DNA of 64,000 nucleotides from Enterocloster aldenensis (GCF_003434055.1 NZ_QVEX01000008.1:124001-188000); one strand, 5' to 3'; shown: positions 26,735 through 36,446, numbered from the stretch's first letter. Notes: generated from the letters alone by a model not told the origin. Numbers and translations are program-made.

Positions 26735-28255
26735 TCATCTTTCGTCTTTTATACCAGCCATCCACAGACCCAGTTTTTCTTCTGTTGCATGGACCTGGTC
26801 CACCTCACCTATGATCTGTCCTCTGTACATAACAAGAATCCGGTCACTAAGGCTGATTATCTCTGATAATTCATTGGAAAACAGCAAAACCCCGCTTCCC
26901 AAATCCCTCTGCGCCACAATCTGTTTATGGATGAATTCAGTGGCCCCTATGTCAACTCCCCTTGTGGGCTGTGCTGCCACCAGTAAATGGGGCTTGGTAT
27001 ACATTTCCCTTGCAATAATCAGTTTCTGGAGATTTCCTCCTGACAGTGAGCTGGCATTATCCTGAATCTTATTGTATCTCACATCATACTCAGCCAATCC
27101 CTCGATACACGCCTTATCAAATTCCTTATAGTTTAGGAATATTCCTTTATGGAACCGCCTCAGTGTGTGCAGATACAAAAGATAGTTATCCCTGATGCTT
27201 GCATATCTGGCAGCCCCCACCTCCTGTCTGTCCTCTGGAATATGTCCCACATGAAGGTCCCTGCACTGTCTGGATGTGTTATTTCCCCCCAGGATATTGC
27301 CGCCTATGCTGATTTTGCCACTGCGTATTTTCCGCAGCCCTGTGATTGCTTCTATCAGTTCGGTCTGGCCGTTCCCCTGGACCCCGGCTATACCGACTAT
27401 CTCCCCCTGCCGTACACAAAAGGAAACATCATTCACAGCCGGAATTCCCTGGTCATTACTACAGGATATATGATTCACATCTAATACGATTTCCTTTGGC
27501 TCAGATATGTCTTTTTCAACGCTCATCAACACTTCACGCCCCACCATCATCCGGGCGATTTCATGTTCCGTGGTTTCCTTTGTATCTATGGTCCCCACGG
27601 TTTTGCCCAGCCGCATAACAGTTATCCTGTCTGTAATAGCCGTGACTTCCGAAAGCTTATGTGTTATTAAAATAATGGATTTTCCCTGATTTCTTAATTC
27701 ATCCAGGGTAATAAACAGCTGATTGATTTCCTGCGGCGTTAATACTGCCGTGGGTTCGTCCATAATCAATATATTTGCACCCAGATATAATGCTTTTAAA
27801 ATCTCTACCCGCTGCTGCAGACCAACCGGTAATTCTTTTACTAAAGCAGACGGATTTACTGTCAGATTGTACTTCCTGCTGATTTCTTCCACGATTTCAA
27901 TGCTTTTCCTTTTATCTATCAAACCATTTTTTGCGTGAGGAGGTTTTCCCATTACTATATTTTCTGCCACTGTCATTGACGGGACAAGGCTAAAGTGCTG
28001 CTGAACCATTCCAATCCCCAGGGCAATCGAATCCTTGGGACTGTGGATAACTACACGTTTCCCATCAATATATATCTCCCCCGCAGTAGGCTGATGCAGA
28101 CCGTAAAGCGTATTCATAAGCGTGGTCTTTCCTGCTCCGTTCTCACCACAGATGCCATGGATTTCAGCCCATTTCAACTGGAGGTTCACTTTATCATTGG
28201 CTGTGAAATTACCAAATTTTTTGGTAATTTCCTGCATTTCAACTGCTAATGCCAC
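26735..28255 (-). CDS. ABC transporter ATP-binding protein, double-NBD nucleoside/sugar type
   Basis: This 506-residue protein has two nucleotide-binding domains. The N-terminal NBD has Walker A GENGAGKTT and Walker B ILIMDEPTAVL, with a deviant LSGGQ region (LPVGLQQRVEIL). The C-terminal NBD has a degenerate Walker A (GVQGNGQTE) and signature SLSGGNLQKLI, the usual asymmetry of RbsA/NupO-type proteins. It powers the adjoining permeases. Confidence 0.93.
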   Translation of the reverse strand: MALAVEMQEITKKFGNFTANDKVNLQLKWAEIHGICGENGAGKTTLMNTLYGLHQPTAGEIYIDGKRVVIHSPKDSIALGIGMVQQHFSLVPSMTVAENIVMGKPPHAKNGLIDKRKSIEIVEEISRKYNLTVNPSALVKELPVGLQQRVEILKALYLGANILIMDEPTAVLTPQEINQLFITLDELRNQGKSIILITHKLSEVTAITDRITVMRLGKTVGTIDTKETTEHEIARMMVGREVLMSVEKDISEPKEIVLDVNHISCSNDQGIPAVNDVSFCVRQGEIVGIAGVQGNGQTELIEAITGLRKIRSGKISIGGNILGGNNTSRQCRDLHVGHIPEDRQEVGAARYASIRDNYLLYLHTLRRFHKGIFLNYKEFDKACIEGLAEYDVRYNKIQDNASSLSGGNLQKLIIAREMYTKPHLLVAAQPTRGVDIGATEFIHKQIVAQRDLGSGVLLFSNELSEIISLSDRILVMYRGQIIGEVDQVHATEEKLGLWMAGIKDER

Positions 28256-28331
28256 TTTTTTGCTCCCCTTTCACCATAGTGTCATTTTTGCGGCAATGCT
28301 TTTATCATTGCCGCAAAACATCATCCAGGTT

Positions 28332-29417
28332 CTATTTATCTTTTTCAGCAACTGGATTTACTGTGATTTCTCCGGAAACTACCTTTTCCTTTGCATCTTC
28401 GACTGCTTTCAGGACATCTTCCGGCAAATCATATTGTTCTTTGGTGGGAAGCGCCAAATACACATTGTCATTTTCCAATCCATACCAAAACACGCCAACT
28501 TCAAATCTGTCTTCTGCAATTTCCTTCATGGCATTGTATATCCATTGGTCATATGCGATTGCCATTGAACCGATGACCTGGCCGGGAAGCACACCATTCT
28601 GGTTGACATCAACACCGATACACAGTCCTCCGGTTTCCTTTGCAGCGTCAAACATCCCAAGACCTGATTTAGCTGCGGCTGCATATACAATATCGCAGCC
28701 CTGATTATACAACATCAGCGCCAAATCCTTTCCCTTTGTAGGGTCTTCAAAGGAACCTACATACACAGGATCCACAACGATATCAGGATTCACGGATTTG
28801 GCCCCCTGTTCATAACCTGCCAGGAAGCGGTTAATCTCAGCATTATCCTGTCCGCCTATAAAGCCGATATGGTTTGTTTTGGTAATCATGCCAGCTTCCA
28901 CTCCGGCCAGATAAGAACCTTCATGTTCCTGTCCTAACAGACACTTCATATTATCCAGTTCTACCTCGCCTAAGGTCAGTACAAAATCCACATCCGGATA
29001 ATCCGGCGCCACCTTGGAAGTTGCATCTACCAGTTCCACATTCAGCGCAACAACAATATCATAGCCATCTTCACAAAGAGCCCTTATGCTTTCCTCATAT
29101 TCGCCCTTCTGAACCTCCACAATCTGGGTTTCCATACCATATTCATCTGCAGCCTTCATGAATCCGCTGTGGCAAAGGTCCGTCACCCCCTGGTCCCCCA
29201 ATTTCTGGGCGGTTACCAAAGCTGCTTTCATACCTGCTTTTTCCTCGGTTTTCTTCTCAGTTGCTTTTTCCTGGTTGTCTGGTTTTGTTTCCTCTGTACC
29301 CGCAGCTGATGCCGGTGCCTGGGTAGCCGCTGTGCCTGCTCCTTTGCATCCTCCCATGGATGCTGCCAGCATTGTCATACACATAACTAACGTGAGCCAC
29401 TTCTTGGTTTTCTTCAT
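28332..29417 (-). CDS. BMP-family substrate-binding lipoprotein
   Basis: This 361-residue lipoprotein has a signal peptide and lipobox ending at MGGC (Cys about 24), then a Thr/Ala/Lys-rich linker and a type I periplasmic-binding fold of the Bmp/Med family. Segments such as DLCHSGFMKAADEYGM and HIGFIGGQDNAEINRFLAGY fit that family, whose known members bind nucleosides. It is the ligand receptor of the importer encoded just downstream. The enzymes encoded upstream suggest a cyclic ureide or nucleobase derivative instead, which is inference. Confidence 0.92.
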   Translation of the reverse strand: MKKTKKWLTLVMCMTMLAASMGGCKGAGTAATQAPASAAGTEETKPDNQEKATEKKTEEKAGMKAALVTAQKLGDQGVTDLCHSGFMKAADEYGMETQIVEVQKGEYEESIRALCEDGYDIVVALNVELVDATSKVAPDYPDVDFVLTLGEVELDNMKCLLGQEHEGSYLAGVEAGMITKTNHIGFIGGQDNAEINRFLAGYEQGAKSVNPDIVVDPVYVGSFEDPTKGKDLALMLYNQGCDIVYAAAAKSGLGMFDAAKETGGLCIGVDVNQNGVLPGQVIGSMAIAYDQWIYNAMKEIAEDRFEVGVFWYGLENDNVYLALPTKEQYDLPEDVLKAVEDAKEKVVSGEITVNPVAEKDK

Positions 29418-29441
29418 ATTCTTTTTCCTCCTTGGAATATA

Positions 29442-30809
29442 TTAAATTTGGCGTGGTATGAACATACCATAGCCTGAATCCATAGTAATGGTGTCATCCT
29501 TATAAACAGTAGTACCTCGTACAATAGTCTCGCGGACAGCTGCTTCAGATTGATATCCCTCGAATATCCCGCAATCCAGTAATGTTTTGGAAAATGATTT
29601 CATTCCTTCATAAACCCATTTCCTGTTTAAGTCCACAATAGCAAAATCTGCATCCTTTCCCACTTCTATTGCCCCTTTTTGCTGCAGGCCAAAAATCCTG
29701 GCCGCATTAATGGATGTCATCCTGGCAATCTGGTGCAGCGGCAGGCCACGTTTGACATATCCTTCTGTAATCATGATGGTGAGCATAAGTTCAACACCCC
29801 CAAATCCCGGTAATGCATCCCAGATATTATCCGCCTCCAGCTTTTCCTGCTCAGAATATGGACCATGATCTGTTCCGATTACATCAATATTACCGTTCAG
29901 CACATGGTCCCATAACCGTTCCAGGTTATCCCTTGGCCTGATTGGCGGATTGCATTTTGCAAATGCGCCGCACTCATCCATGCGGGTATTATCATATGCA
30001 AGATAATGTGGGCATGTTTCTGTATATACATGATGTCCCTGTCTTCTGGCCTCCAGGGTTGCATCCACTCCCTCTGCAGCGCTCATATGGCATATCAGCA
30101 AATCTGTACCATATACCTTAGAAAACAGGACAGCTCTTTGAATGGCTTCCACCTCTGAAAAAGCCGGACGGCCTTCATGATACCTGGATGGCTGCCGGAT
30201 GCCTTCTTCCTTTTTCCATTGACAGAAATTGCTTACAATATCTGCATTCTCAGCATGTACGGCAATCATACCTCCAAATTTTGAAACCTTTTCCATTGCA
30301 CGGCATAATTCGTGGTCCGGCAAATGTGGATAATCCGGATTTGCATAGGAGATAAATACCTTGAATGCACAGCAGCCCAGCTCATTCATCTCCTCCAGAC
30401 GGTCTATGGAGGCAGGTATGCAGCCTCCCCATAATCCAAAGTCAATGACAGAGTTTTCTTTTGCAACATTATATTTCAGTTCAAACGATGGCTTGTCCAC
30501 CACCGGCGGAATGCTAAGAGGCATTTCCAGGGTGGTTGTCACGCCTCCCCTTGCACAGCATCTTGTAGCGTGATGGAAATCCTCCCTGTAATTCTGCGGG
30601 CCTGGTTCCCAATAATGGGCATGGGTATCAATCAGACCTGGAAATACCGTAAGACCCTCTATTACCCTTACCTCTTTTGCCTCAACTACAAACCCAGGCG
30701 CCAAAATCGCCGCAATCTTCCCATCTTTAACAGCTATATTAGCTTTCCTGACCCCATTTTCAAAAACAACATCTCCATCAGCCAACAGCAAATCATAACA
30801 TAACCCCAT
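29442..30809 (-). CDS. Allantoinase/hydantoinase-type cyclic amidohydrolase
   Basis: This protein of about 455 residues belongs to the dihydroorotase-allantoinase-hydantoinase group and opens cyclic amide rings with a dinuclear metal centre. The ligands appear intact: DTHAHYWEPG (His-x-His), the Lys in AFKVFIS that is carbamylated in relatives, AVHAEN, ICHMSA and GTDHGPYS. The KVFISYANPDYP segment leans toward allantoinase. ATG 30809 follows AGGAGG. It lies between the BMP lipoprotein and an M20 deacylase. The exact substrate is not determined by sequence. Confidence 0.85.
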   Translation of the reverse strand: MGLCYDLLLADGDVVFENGVRKANIAVKDGKIAAILAPGFVVEAKEVRVIEGLTVFPGLIDTHAHYWEPGPQNYREDFHHATRCCARGGVTTTLEMPLSIPPVVDKPSFELKYNVAKENSVIDFGLWGGCIPASIDRLEEMNELGCCAFKVFISYANPDYPHLPDHELCRAMEKVSKFGGMIAVHAENADIVSNFCQWKKEEGIRQPSRYHEGRPAFSEVEAIQRAVLFSKVYGTDLLICHMSAAEGVDATLEARRQGHHVYTETCPHYLAYDNTRMDECGAFAKCNPPIRPRDNLERLWDHVLNGNIDVIGTDHGPYSEQEKLEADNIWDALPGFGGVELMLTIMITEGYVKRGLPLHQIARMTSINAARIFGLQQKGAIEVGKDADFAIVDLNRKWVYEGMKSFSKTLLDCGIFEGYQSEAAVRETIVRGTTVYKDDTITMDSGYGMFIPRQI

Positions 30810-30820
30810 GTTTCTACCTC

Positions 30821-32047
30821 CTACTCTGACACACCACATACATCAATTGCTGTCAGCGCATAAATCAGAGCTGCCTTAGCCAGCTCACTGGTTTCTACCC
30901 ACTCTACGTCCGAATGTGCACAACCGATGTCCCCTGGTCCATACATAATGGATGGTATGCCAGCCAATGTGCAGAGCAATCCGGAATCCCCCCAATATGT
31001 TTCCCCCTTTATAGGATATTCCTTTTTAAGTACCGCCTTACTGTTGCTTTGAATGGACCTGACCAGTATATTATCCGGTGATATCTCCATTGCAGGTCTG
31101 TACATGTCAATAAATTCAACAGTTGCATGGATACCCTCCCGCCCTGAGGCAACTTCCTCTGCTAATTTCCTGAATTCCTCCTCAATCCCTTTGATTGTCT
31201 GAGTGGGAATCCATCTGACATCAATATGTACCTTGCACAAATCTGGTATAATGCCTGCAAATGTAGGGCTTTCACCTAAAAGGTATGGCATATTGGCTTT
31301 TGCCGCTCCCTGGACTAATCCCACATTAATTGTGGGCGGGCTGCAGAAAGCATGCTTTTTGGAAGACCATTCCGGAATCATTTCATTTTCCACCCTGCGT
31401 ATGAATTCTGCTGCTGCATAGTTGGCATTGGCTCCGTTCCATGGCACACTGGAATGAACGGATCGTCCATAAAAAGTAACCGTAAAATAATCACATCCCT
31501 TATGGGCCACAACCGGCTGCAGGGATGTGGGTTCACCTACAATAGCCAGGTCTGTTAAAGGTCCGTTTCTTACGATATAGCGTGTCCCTTCACTTCCGGC
31601 CGCATCTTCATCAATCACCCCAGCATACACCAGATTCCCCTTCAGCTTCACATCTGCGTCTTTAAGAAGCTTCATGGCGTATGCCATTGTGGCCACGCCG
31701 CTCTTCATATCAGCAGTACCGCGCCCATACATTTTTCCATCCTTAATTACAGCGCCAAACGGATCCTCCATCCCAAAAGGCGGCACAGTATCAATATGGC
31801 CATTAAACATCAGGCTTTTCCCTTCTCCTGTCCCATGCAATACTGCCACCACATTAGGGCGCCCGGGATAGACTTCCTGCTGATACGCATCAATCCCCGC
31901 TTTCATAAAATAGTCCAATAGATAATCAGATATTGGCTTCTCCCTCTTTTCCTGTGCCCAATGACTTGGAATCTGCACAATTTTTCTTACCAGCTCAATT
32001 GCTTCTTCATCCTTTACAAGGGCTTTCACCCGTTCCTTTGCATCCAT
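30821..32047 (-). CDS. M20 family (ArgE/DapE-type) metallohydrolase
   Basis: This 408-residue zinc-dependent hydrolase of the M20/ArgE-DapE group has its metal ligands in FNGHIDTVPP and GTADMKSG, and a VIDEDAAG segment holding the catalytic Glu followed by Asp where Glu is more common. A dimerisation domain (YGRSVHSSVPWNGANA) splits the catalytic domain. It lacks the layout of carbamoyl-amidohydrolases (HyuC/AllC). It ends 11 bp before the amidohydrolase start, so it probably deacylates or deamidates a product or precursor in the same pathway. Confidence 0.88.
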   Translation of the reverse strand: MDAKERVKALVKDEEAIELVRKIVQIPSHWAQEKREKPISDYLLDYFMKAGIDAYQQEVYPGRPNVVAVLHGTGEGKSLMFNGHIDTVPPFGMEDPFGAVIKDGKMYGRGTADMKSGVATMAYAMKLLKDADVKLKGNLVYAGVIDEDAAGSEGTRYIVRNGPLTDLAIVGEPTSLQPVVAHKGCDYFTVTFYGRSVHSSVPWNGANANYAAAEFIRRVENEMIPEWSSKKHAFCSPPTINVGLVQGAAKANMPYLLGESPTFAGIIPDLCKVHIDVRWIPTQTIKGIEEEFRKLAEEVASGREGIHATVEFIDMYRPAMEISPDNILVRSIQSNSKAVLKKEYPIKGETYWGDSGLLCTLAGIPSIMYGPGDIGCAHSDVEWVETSELAKAALIYALTAIDVCGVSE

Positions 32048-32065
32048 TTTCCCACCCCTTCCTCA

Positions 32066-32452
32066 TTATCGGCAAACAGCAACCGCTTCTATCTCGATGA
32101 CCATATCCCCATTGAATTTCCCAACCTGCATTGTACTCCTTGCCGGCGGATCATTAGGAAAATACTGTTTGTACACCTCATTAAATTTTGCAAACTCATC
32201 AATATCCTTAACAAAAACAAGGGTCTTTACTACATGCTCCAAATCCGATCCTGCTTCTTCCAAAATTATCTTCATATTTTTAATAATTTGTTCCGTCTGC
32301 CCCGCAATGTCTCCTGGCGCAATCATTTCCTGGGTGACCGGGTCATTGGCGGTAATACCTGCTGTATATATTAAGTCACCCACCTTATAGGCCTGTGAAT
32401 ACCATCCCCCTGGTTTTGCCGCTTTGTCGGTTTTGATTACAACCTTCTCCAT
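32066..32452 (-). CDS. RidA/YjgF family enamine/imine deaminase
   Basis: This 128-residue trimeric-fold protein of the RidA family hydrolyses reactive enamine/imine intermediates or, in pathway-linked paralogues, aminoacrylate-type compounds. YTAGITANDP, an internal LVFVKDIDEFAKFNEVY and the C-terminal ARSTMQVGKF with its conserved Arg and IEIEAVAV are typical. It is the first enzyme gene of the catabolic cluster, 18 bp before the M20 gene. Confidence 0.92.
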   Translation of the reverse strand: MEKVVIKTDKAAKPGGWYSQAYKVGDLIYTAGITANDPVTQEMIAPGDIAGQTEQIIKNMKIILEEAGSDLEHVVKTLVFVKDIDEFAKFNEVYKQYFPNDPPARSTMQVGKFNGDMVIEIEAVAVCR

Positions 32453-32499
32453 CGTATATCCTCCTCATATGTTTTTATTCCAAAACCCCCAAGGAATTT

Positions 32500-32560
32500 T
32501 GGGTACAAAAAATACACCTTCTTCAATTCCCTGAAAAAGAATCCGGTTCCGGTGTATTTT
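32500..32560 (-). terminator. Hairpin terminator after the YheO-like regulator
   Basis: AAAATACACC at 32509-32518 pairs with GGTGTATTTT at 32551-32560. On the minus strand the stem ends in a run of six T residues. It would end or attenuate the regulator transcript before ridA, leaving about 50 bp before the ridA start. Confidence 0.65.
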
Positions 32561-32649
32561 ATTGTGCTGCTTGTGTCGCCCTGTGTAAATGGCAGGCACT
32601 GTATGCCTGAGCATTCACACTGGGTGGCACTGGTTAACAAGCTGCCCGC

Positions 32650-33312
32650 CTATTCAGTTTTTGTTCCTGCTTCTTCCTTTTTTATCATATCCAGATATGT
32701 ATACATGGTATATTTGGATATTCCCAGAAATGACTGTATGCGCTCTCCTGATTTGGTTATGAGAAATGCTCCCTTATCATTGAGATATTTCAGGAACTGG
32801 AGCTTCTCTTCCTTATTCATGACGCCTGCAGGCTTGCCCACCAGCTTCTGGCCTTCCTGAAGAAGATATTCCAATAACTGATTCACTTCTGTTACAAAAA
32901 CTTCCTGTTTGTCTGCTGCGTTGATATCATAGTGGTTCATTTCCTTCAGATAGCTTTCCAGCTTAACGCTTTCCGTAATATCTGTATTGACACAGAGACA
33001 GCCGATGAGACTGCCTTCATCATCCTTAATGTACAGGGACGAGGACCTTAATATCCGGTTATCCCTCAGCTGGGTGATGTAGTTAAAACGGTTGCCGTCC
33101 TTTACCGTTCCCTGCAGGACCTCAAGTCCCAGGTTGCTTCCGGTGCCTCCCACTTCACGTCCTGTTATGTGGCCATTGCGGATATCCACAATCGTATTGG
33201 CATAATCCTTTTTTAAATCATGAAGGACCACCTCTGTGTGTGAACCAAGCTGCTGCTCCAGCATGTCCATTAACTGTGTCATAAACTCTTTTTCATCGTT
33301 TAAAGTTTTCAT
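32650..33312 (-). CDS. YheO/DauR-like PAS-HTH transcriptional regulator
   Basis: This protein of about 220 residues has an N-terminal YheO-type PAS-like domain (about 10-115; HTEVVLHDLK, RSSSLYIKDDEGSLIGCLCVN) and a C-terminal helix-turn-helix (about 155-215; FLNDKGAFLITKSGE, SFLGISKYTMYTYL). Members of this family sense small amino-acid-like ligands and control adjacent catabolic operons. ATG 33312 follows AAGGA. It heads the RidA/M20/amidohydrolase/BMP cluster and is its likely regulator. Confidence 0.85.
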   Translation of the reverse strand: MKTLNDEKEFMTQLMDMLEQQLGSHTEVVLHDLKKDYANTIVDIRNGHITGREVGGTGSNLGLEVLQGTVKDGNRFNYITQLRDNRILRSSSLYIKDDEGSLIGCLCVNTDITESVKLESYLKEMNHYDINAADKQEVFVTEVNQLLEYLLQEGQKLVGKPAGVMNKEEKLQFLKYLNDKGAFLITKSGERIQSFLGISKYTMYTYLDMIKKEEAGTKTE

Positions 33313-33624
33313 ATCCTTATTTCCTTTTCTGATTGTATGATAGCACACTTTTTGTCTGCCGTAAAGACTTTTTGTAAGATTATTGTGTTTTTGTATCTTT
33401 TATACCATTTACGCTATTATATTTTATGCATATTTAACATTTTTTGTCCCGTATTTAGGTCGTTACAAGACTTTTTGTTTTGTCTATCCCCTTCCTTTCC
33501 CATTTTACATCCCATCACATAAATACCTTTTCCCATATCTTACATAAAGTCAGCTTCCTCCCTATTGTACCCAATATTGCCAGCCGCATCAACCCCCTCC
33601 CATGATTCCCACCCAAATACCTCC

Positions 33625-33668
33625 ATAAAAATAAGGCACCGGATACCTTCAAGGTAATCCAATGCCTC
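33625..33668 (-). terminator. Terminator after the OadG/OadB operon
   Basis: A long imperfect stem (about 33634-33667) with AAGGTAATCC / GGATACCTT arms and outer GGCA/TGCC pairs is followed on the minus strand by TTATTTTTA. The remaining part of 33349-33738 is AT-rich upstream DNA of the regulator gene, with nothing else I recognise. Confidence 0.75.
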
Positions 33669-33738
33669 ATTCCACTAATTCAGCCAGCCGGAAACCGGAT
33701 ATGGGCAGCGGCAAATGCCGCCCGGCAGCACCTGCCGG

Positions 33739-33882
33739 CTATTCCTCTTCCTTATCCTTCCTATTCCCGGTAATCTTCCCAAGCACCATGACTGCCGCCA
33801 TGATAACCACAATCGCCACAAATATGCCGCCCATTCCTTTTCCCATGATTTCCAGGGCGATTTCCACATTCGCCATATTCAT
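33739..33882 (-). CDS. OadG-like small subunit of a sodium-pump decarboxylase
   Basis: This 47-residue protein begins at ATG 33882, nine bases after AGGAGG at 33897-33892. It has a short N-terminus, one membrane helix (about 17-37; GGIFVAIVVIMAAVMVLGKI) and a charged tail rich in Lys and Glu. This is the layout of the OadG/gamma subunit that anchors Na+-translocating decarboxylases. It directly follows the OadB-type gene. The family call rests on topology and position. Confidence 0.75.
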   Translation of the reverse strand: MNMANVEIALEIMGKGMGGIFVAIVVIMAAVMVLGKITGNRKDKEEE

Positions 33883-33924
33883 TCTACACATCCTCCTTAC
33901 AGAACGTCTGCTTCTTCTATGATG

Positions 33925-35073
33925 TTACAGATACTGGGTCACAATGCTGATGACCAGTCCGCCTGCGATAACCGATGCCACCTGGCCCGAAACATTGGTC
34001 CCAGCTGCCTGCATCAGGATAATGTTGCCCGGTTCCTCCTTGGCAGCCATCTTCTGTACGACCCTGGAGGACATGGGGAATGCGGAAATGCCGCAGCCTC
34101 CAATCATAGGATTGACCGGCTTTTTCCCTGCCAATTTCAGGAAAACATTTACAAGTTTTGCAAAAAGCACGCCGCCAATGGTATCAAACACAAATGCCAC
34201 CAGGCCCAAAGCCATGATCATAAGGGTTGCCGGATTAACAAACTGCTCCGCCCTCATGCTGAAGGAAATGGTGATTCCTAAAAGCAGGGTAATCAGGTTC
34301 GCCAGTTCATTCTGCGCGGACTGGCTCAAGGTATTTAACACACAGCATTCCCGCAGCAGGTTGCCGAACATGAGGAAGCCCACCAGCGCCACGGACTGGG
34401 GGGAAATCATTCCCACAATCATGGTCACTGCAATGGGAAATGAAATACGCAGGGCCCTGTTCACACTCTTTGGATTATAATCCATATGGATGCAACGTTC
34501 CTTATGGGTGGTGACAAGGCGGATGGCAAATGGCTGGATGATGGGGACCAGCGCCATATAGGAATACGCCGCCACTGCAATGGGTCCCATGTAATTGGAT
34601 TTAAGCACCTGGGACACCAGGATGGAGGTAGGTCCGTCTGCCGCCCCGATGATTCCTATGGATGCCGCGTCCTTCAGGTCAAATCCCAGCATGCAGGCCA
34701 CGATAATGGTCACGAATATGCCAAGCTGGGCAGCCGCCCCAAACAGGAACAGCACCGGCTGGCTTAAAAGCGGCCCAAAATCAATCATGGCCCCGATTCC
34801 GATAAACAGAAGGATCGGCATTGCCTCGGACGCCTCAATCCCGGTCTTAAACAGCCACTCAATGATACCGGCCGCAGGCACCTTTCCCTGCACCATCTGG
34901 TCAATCACACCGGAATAAGGCAGATTCACAAGAATCGCGCCAAATCCCAACGGAAGCAGCAGGGACGGCTCATACTCCTTTTTTACCGCCAGCCAGATAA
35001 GGCCGATCCCTATGGCATACATAATCATCTTCTGCCATGTAACTGCCATGATCCCGTCCAACAAAAAGCCCAT
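33925..35073 (-). CDS. Sodium ion-translocating decarboxylase beta subunit (OadB/GcdB type)
   Basis: This polytopic protein of about 382 residues couples decarboxylation of a carboxybiotin to Na+ export. Typical segments are MPILLFIGIGAMIDFGPLL, GAADGPTSILVSQVL with the conserved Asp, and NPMIGGCGISAFPMSSRV near the C-terminus. ATG 35073 is eight bases after AGGAGG; ATG 35079 is too close. The carboxyltransferase and biotin-carrier partners are not in the window, so they must be encoded elsewhere. Confidence 0.93.
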   Translation of the reverse strand: MGFLLDGIMAVTWQKMIMYAIGIGLIWLAVKKEYEPSLLLPLGFGAILVNLPYSGVIDQMVQGKVPAAGIIEWLFKTGIEASEAMPILLFIGIGAMIDFGPLLSQPVLFLFGAAAQLGIFVTIIVACMLGFDLKDAASIGIIGAADGPTSILVSQVLKSNYMGPIAVAAYSYMALVPIIQPFAIRLVTTHKERCIHMDYNPKSVNRALRISFPIAVTMIVGMISPQSVALVGFLMFGNLLRECCVLNTLSQSAQNELANLITLLLGITISFSMRAEQFVNPATLMIMALGLVAFVFDTIGGVLFAKLVNVFLKLAGKKPVNPMIGGCGISAFPMSSRVVQKMAAKEEPGNIILMQAAGTNVSGQVASVIAGGLVISIVTQYL

Positions 35074-35099
35074 AATCATTTCCTCCTTGCCGTATACAG

Positions 35100-36446
35100 C
35101 TATACTTCCTCAGCTGCCTCCTCTTTCTTTGTCTCCTTTAAGGTCATTTTCACATAACTGATGACCCTTTCATCCATGCCCTCCACTTCAAAGTCCGCCT
35201 CCGCTGTCACAACCGTAATGGGAAGTCCGGTCTGGCCGGGTATGTAGCCCAGCTGTTCCATGAGATAACCGGATAAGGTATCGCAGGAACTGTCTATGTG
35301 AAGGTGCATCTCCTCCTTTAAGTCAAAGAGGGATATGCTGCCGGATACCCGGTAAACCCGGTGTGGTTCCAGTTCAAGGATTTCAGGCTCCACCTCCTCA
35401 TATTCCTCATGGATATCACCCACGATTTCCTCAATCAGGTCCTCCAGGGTCACCATGCCGGCCACTCCGCCGTATTCATCAATCAGGATGGCAAGCTTTG
35501 TTTTATTCTTCTGCATTTCCTTAAACAGGGCGTCCGTCCTTCTGTTTTCCGGCACAAAGTAAGGAGCCATGAGAAGGGAATGGATATCCAGGCCTTCAAA
35601 GGACTTTTTCCTTGCTTCTATGGTCAGGGCCTTAATGGACAGCACGCCTATGATATTATCAATGTCCCCTTCATACACAGGGATTTTTGAATGCATGGAC
35701 TGAAGGATCCCATCAATATAATCCTCCAGCGGCTCATTAATGTCAATGGCCACCATATCCTGCCTTGGAACCATGACTTCCTTTGCCCGCTTATCATCAA
35801 AGGAGAATATGGATGTGATCATCTCCTTCTCAATATCATTAAATACACCGGTCTCACTGCCGGTTTCCAGCATGGATTTGATTTCCTCCTCCGACACATC
35901 TGTCTCAAGGTTCTCATTGTGCATGCCAATCAGCTTTAAGAAACCACTGGTGGACAGTGATAACAGTTTTATGAAAGGGTTCATGATGCGGGAAATATAA
36001 TATATGGGACGTACACAGAAAAGGCTGAATCCCTGCGCCTTCTGAAGGGCAATACGCTTTGGCACCAGTTCACCGAACACCAGGTTAAAATATGCCAGTA
36101 TAAGCGTGACCACCACGCCTGCCAGTGTCTGGCTGTAAGGCATCTCCCACTCCGCCATCTTCACCGCCAATACCTGTGCGATACCGGTTGCAGCAGATGC
36201 ACTGGAGAAAAATCCCGCCAATGTAATGGCTACCTGGATGGTGGACAGAAAGATAGTTGAATCCTCCATAAGCCGCTCTATAAGCGCCGCGTTTTTGTTG
36301 CCCTGCTCTGCAAGACGGCGGATTTTGTTCTTGTTGACAGACACAACTGCCATCTCTGAGCCTGCAAAGAATGCATTGATAAGTGTTAAGATAATTAAGA
36401 TTGTGATTTGGAATATAATATTGGCCGCTTCCGGGTCAGATTCCAT
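35100..36446 (-). CDS. Hemolysin-family CNNM/CBS/CorC_HlyC membrane protein
   Basis: This 448-residue protein has an N-terminal CNNM (DUF21) membrane domain with four helices (about 8-195; FFAGSEMAVVS), a pair of CBS domains (about 210-340; KEVMVPRQDMVAID, LAILIDEYGGVAGMVTLEDL) and a C-terminal CorC_HlyC domain. The family is linked to Mg2+/Co2+ export or transport. It is 26 bp upstream of the OadB gene, so both may share the promoter at 36495-36523. Confidence 0.92.
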   Translation of the reverse strand: MESDPEAANIIFQITILIILTLINAFFAGSEMAVVSVNKNKIRRLAEQGNKNAALIERLMEDSTIFLSTIQVAITLAGFFSSASAATGIAQVLAVKMAEWEMPYSQTLAGVVVTLILAYFNLVFGELVPKRIALQKAQGFSLFCVRPIYYISRIMNPFIKLLSLSTSGFLKLIGMHNENLETDVSEEEIKSMLETGSETGVFNDIEKEMITSIFSFDDKRAKEVMVPRQDMVAIDINEPLEDYIDGILQSMHSKIPVYEGDIDNIIGVLSIKALTIEARKKSFEGLDIHSLLMAPYFVPENRRTDALFKEMQKNKTKLAILIDEYGGVAGMVTLEDLIEEIVGDIHEEYEEVEPEILELEPHRVYRVSGSISLFDLKEEMHLHIDSSCDTLSGYLMEQLGYIPGQTGLPITVVTAEADFEVEGMDERVISYVKMTLKETKKEEAAEEV

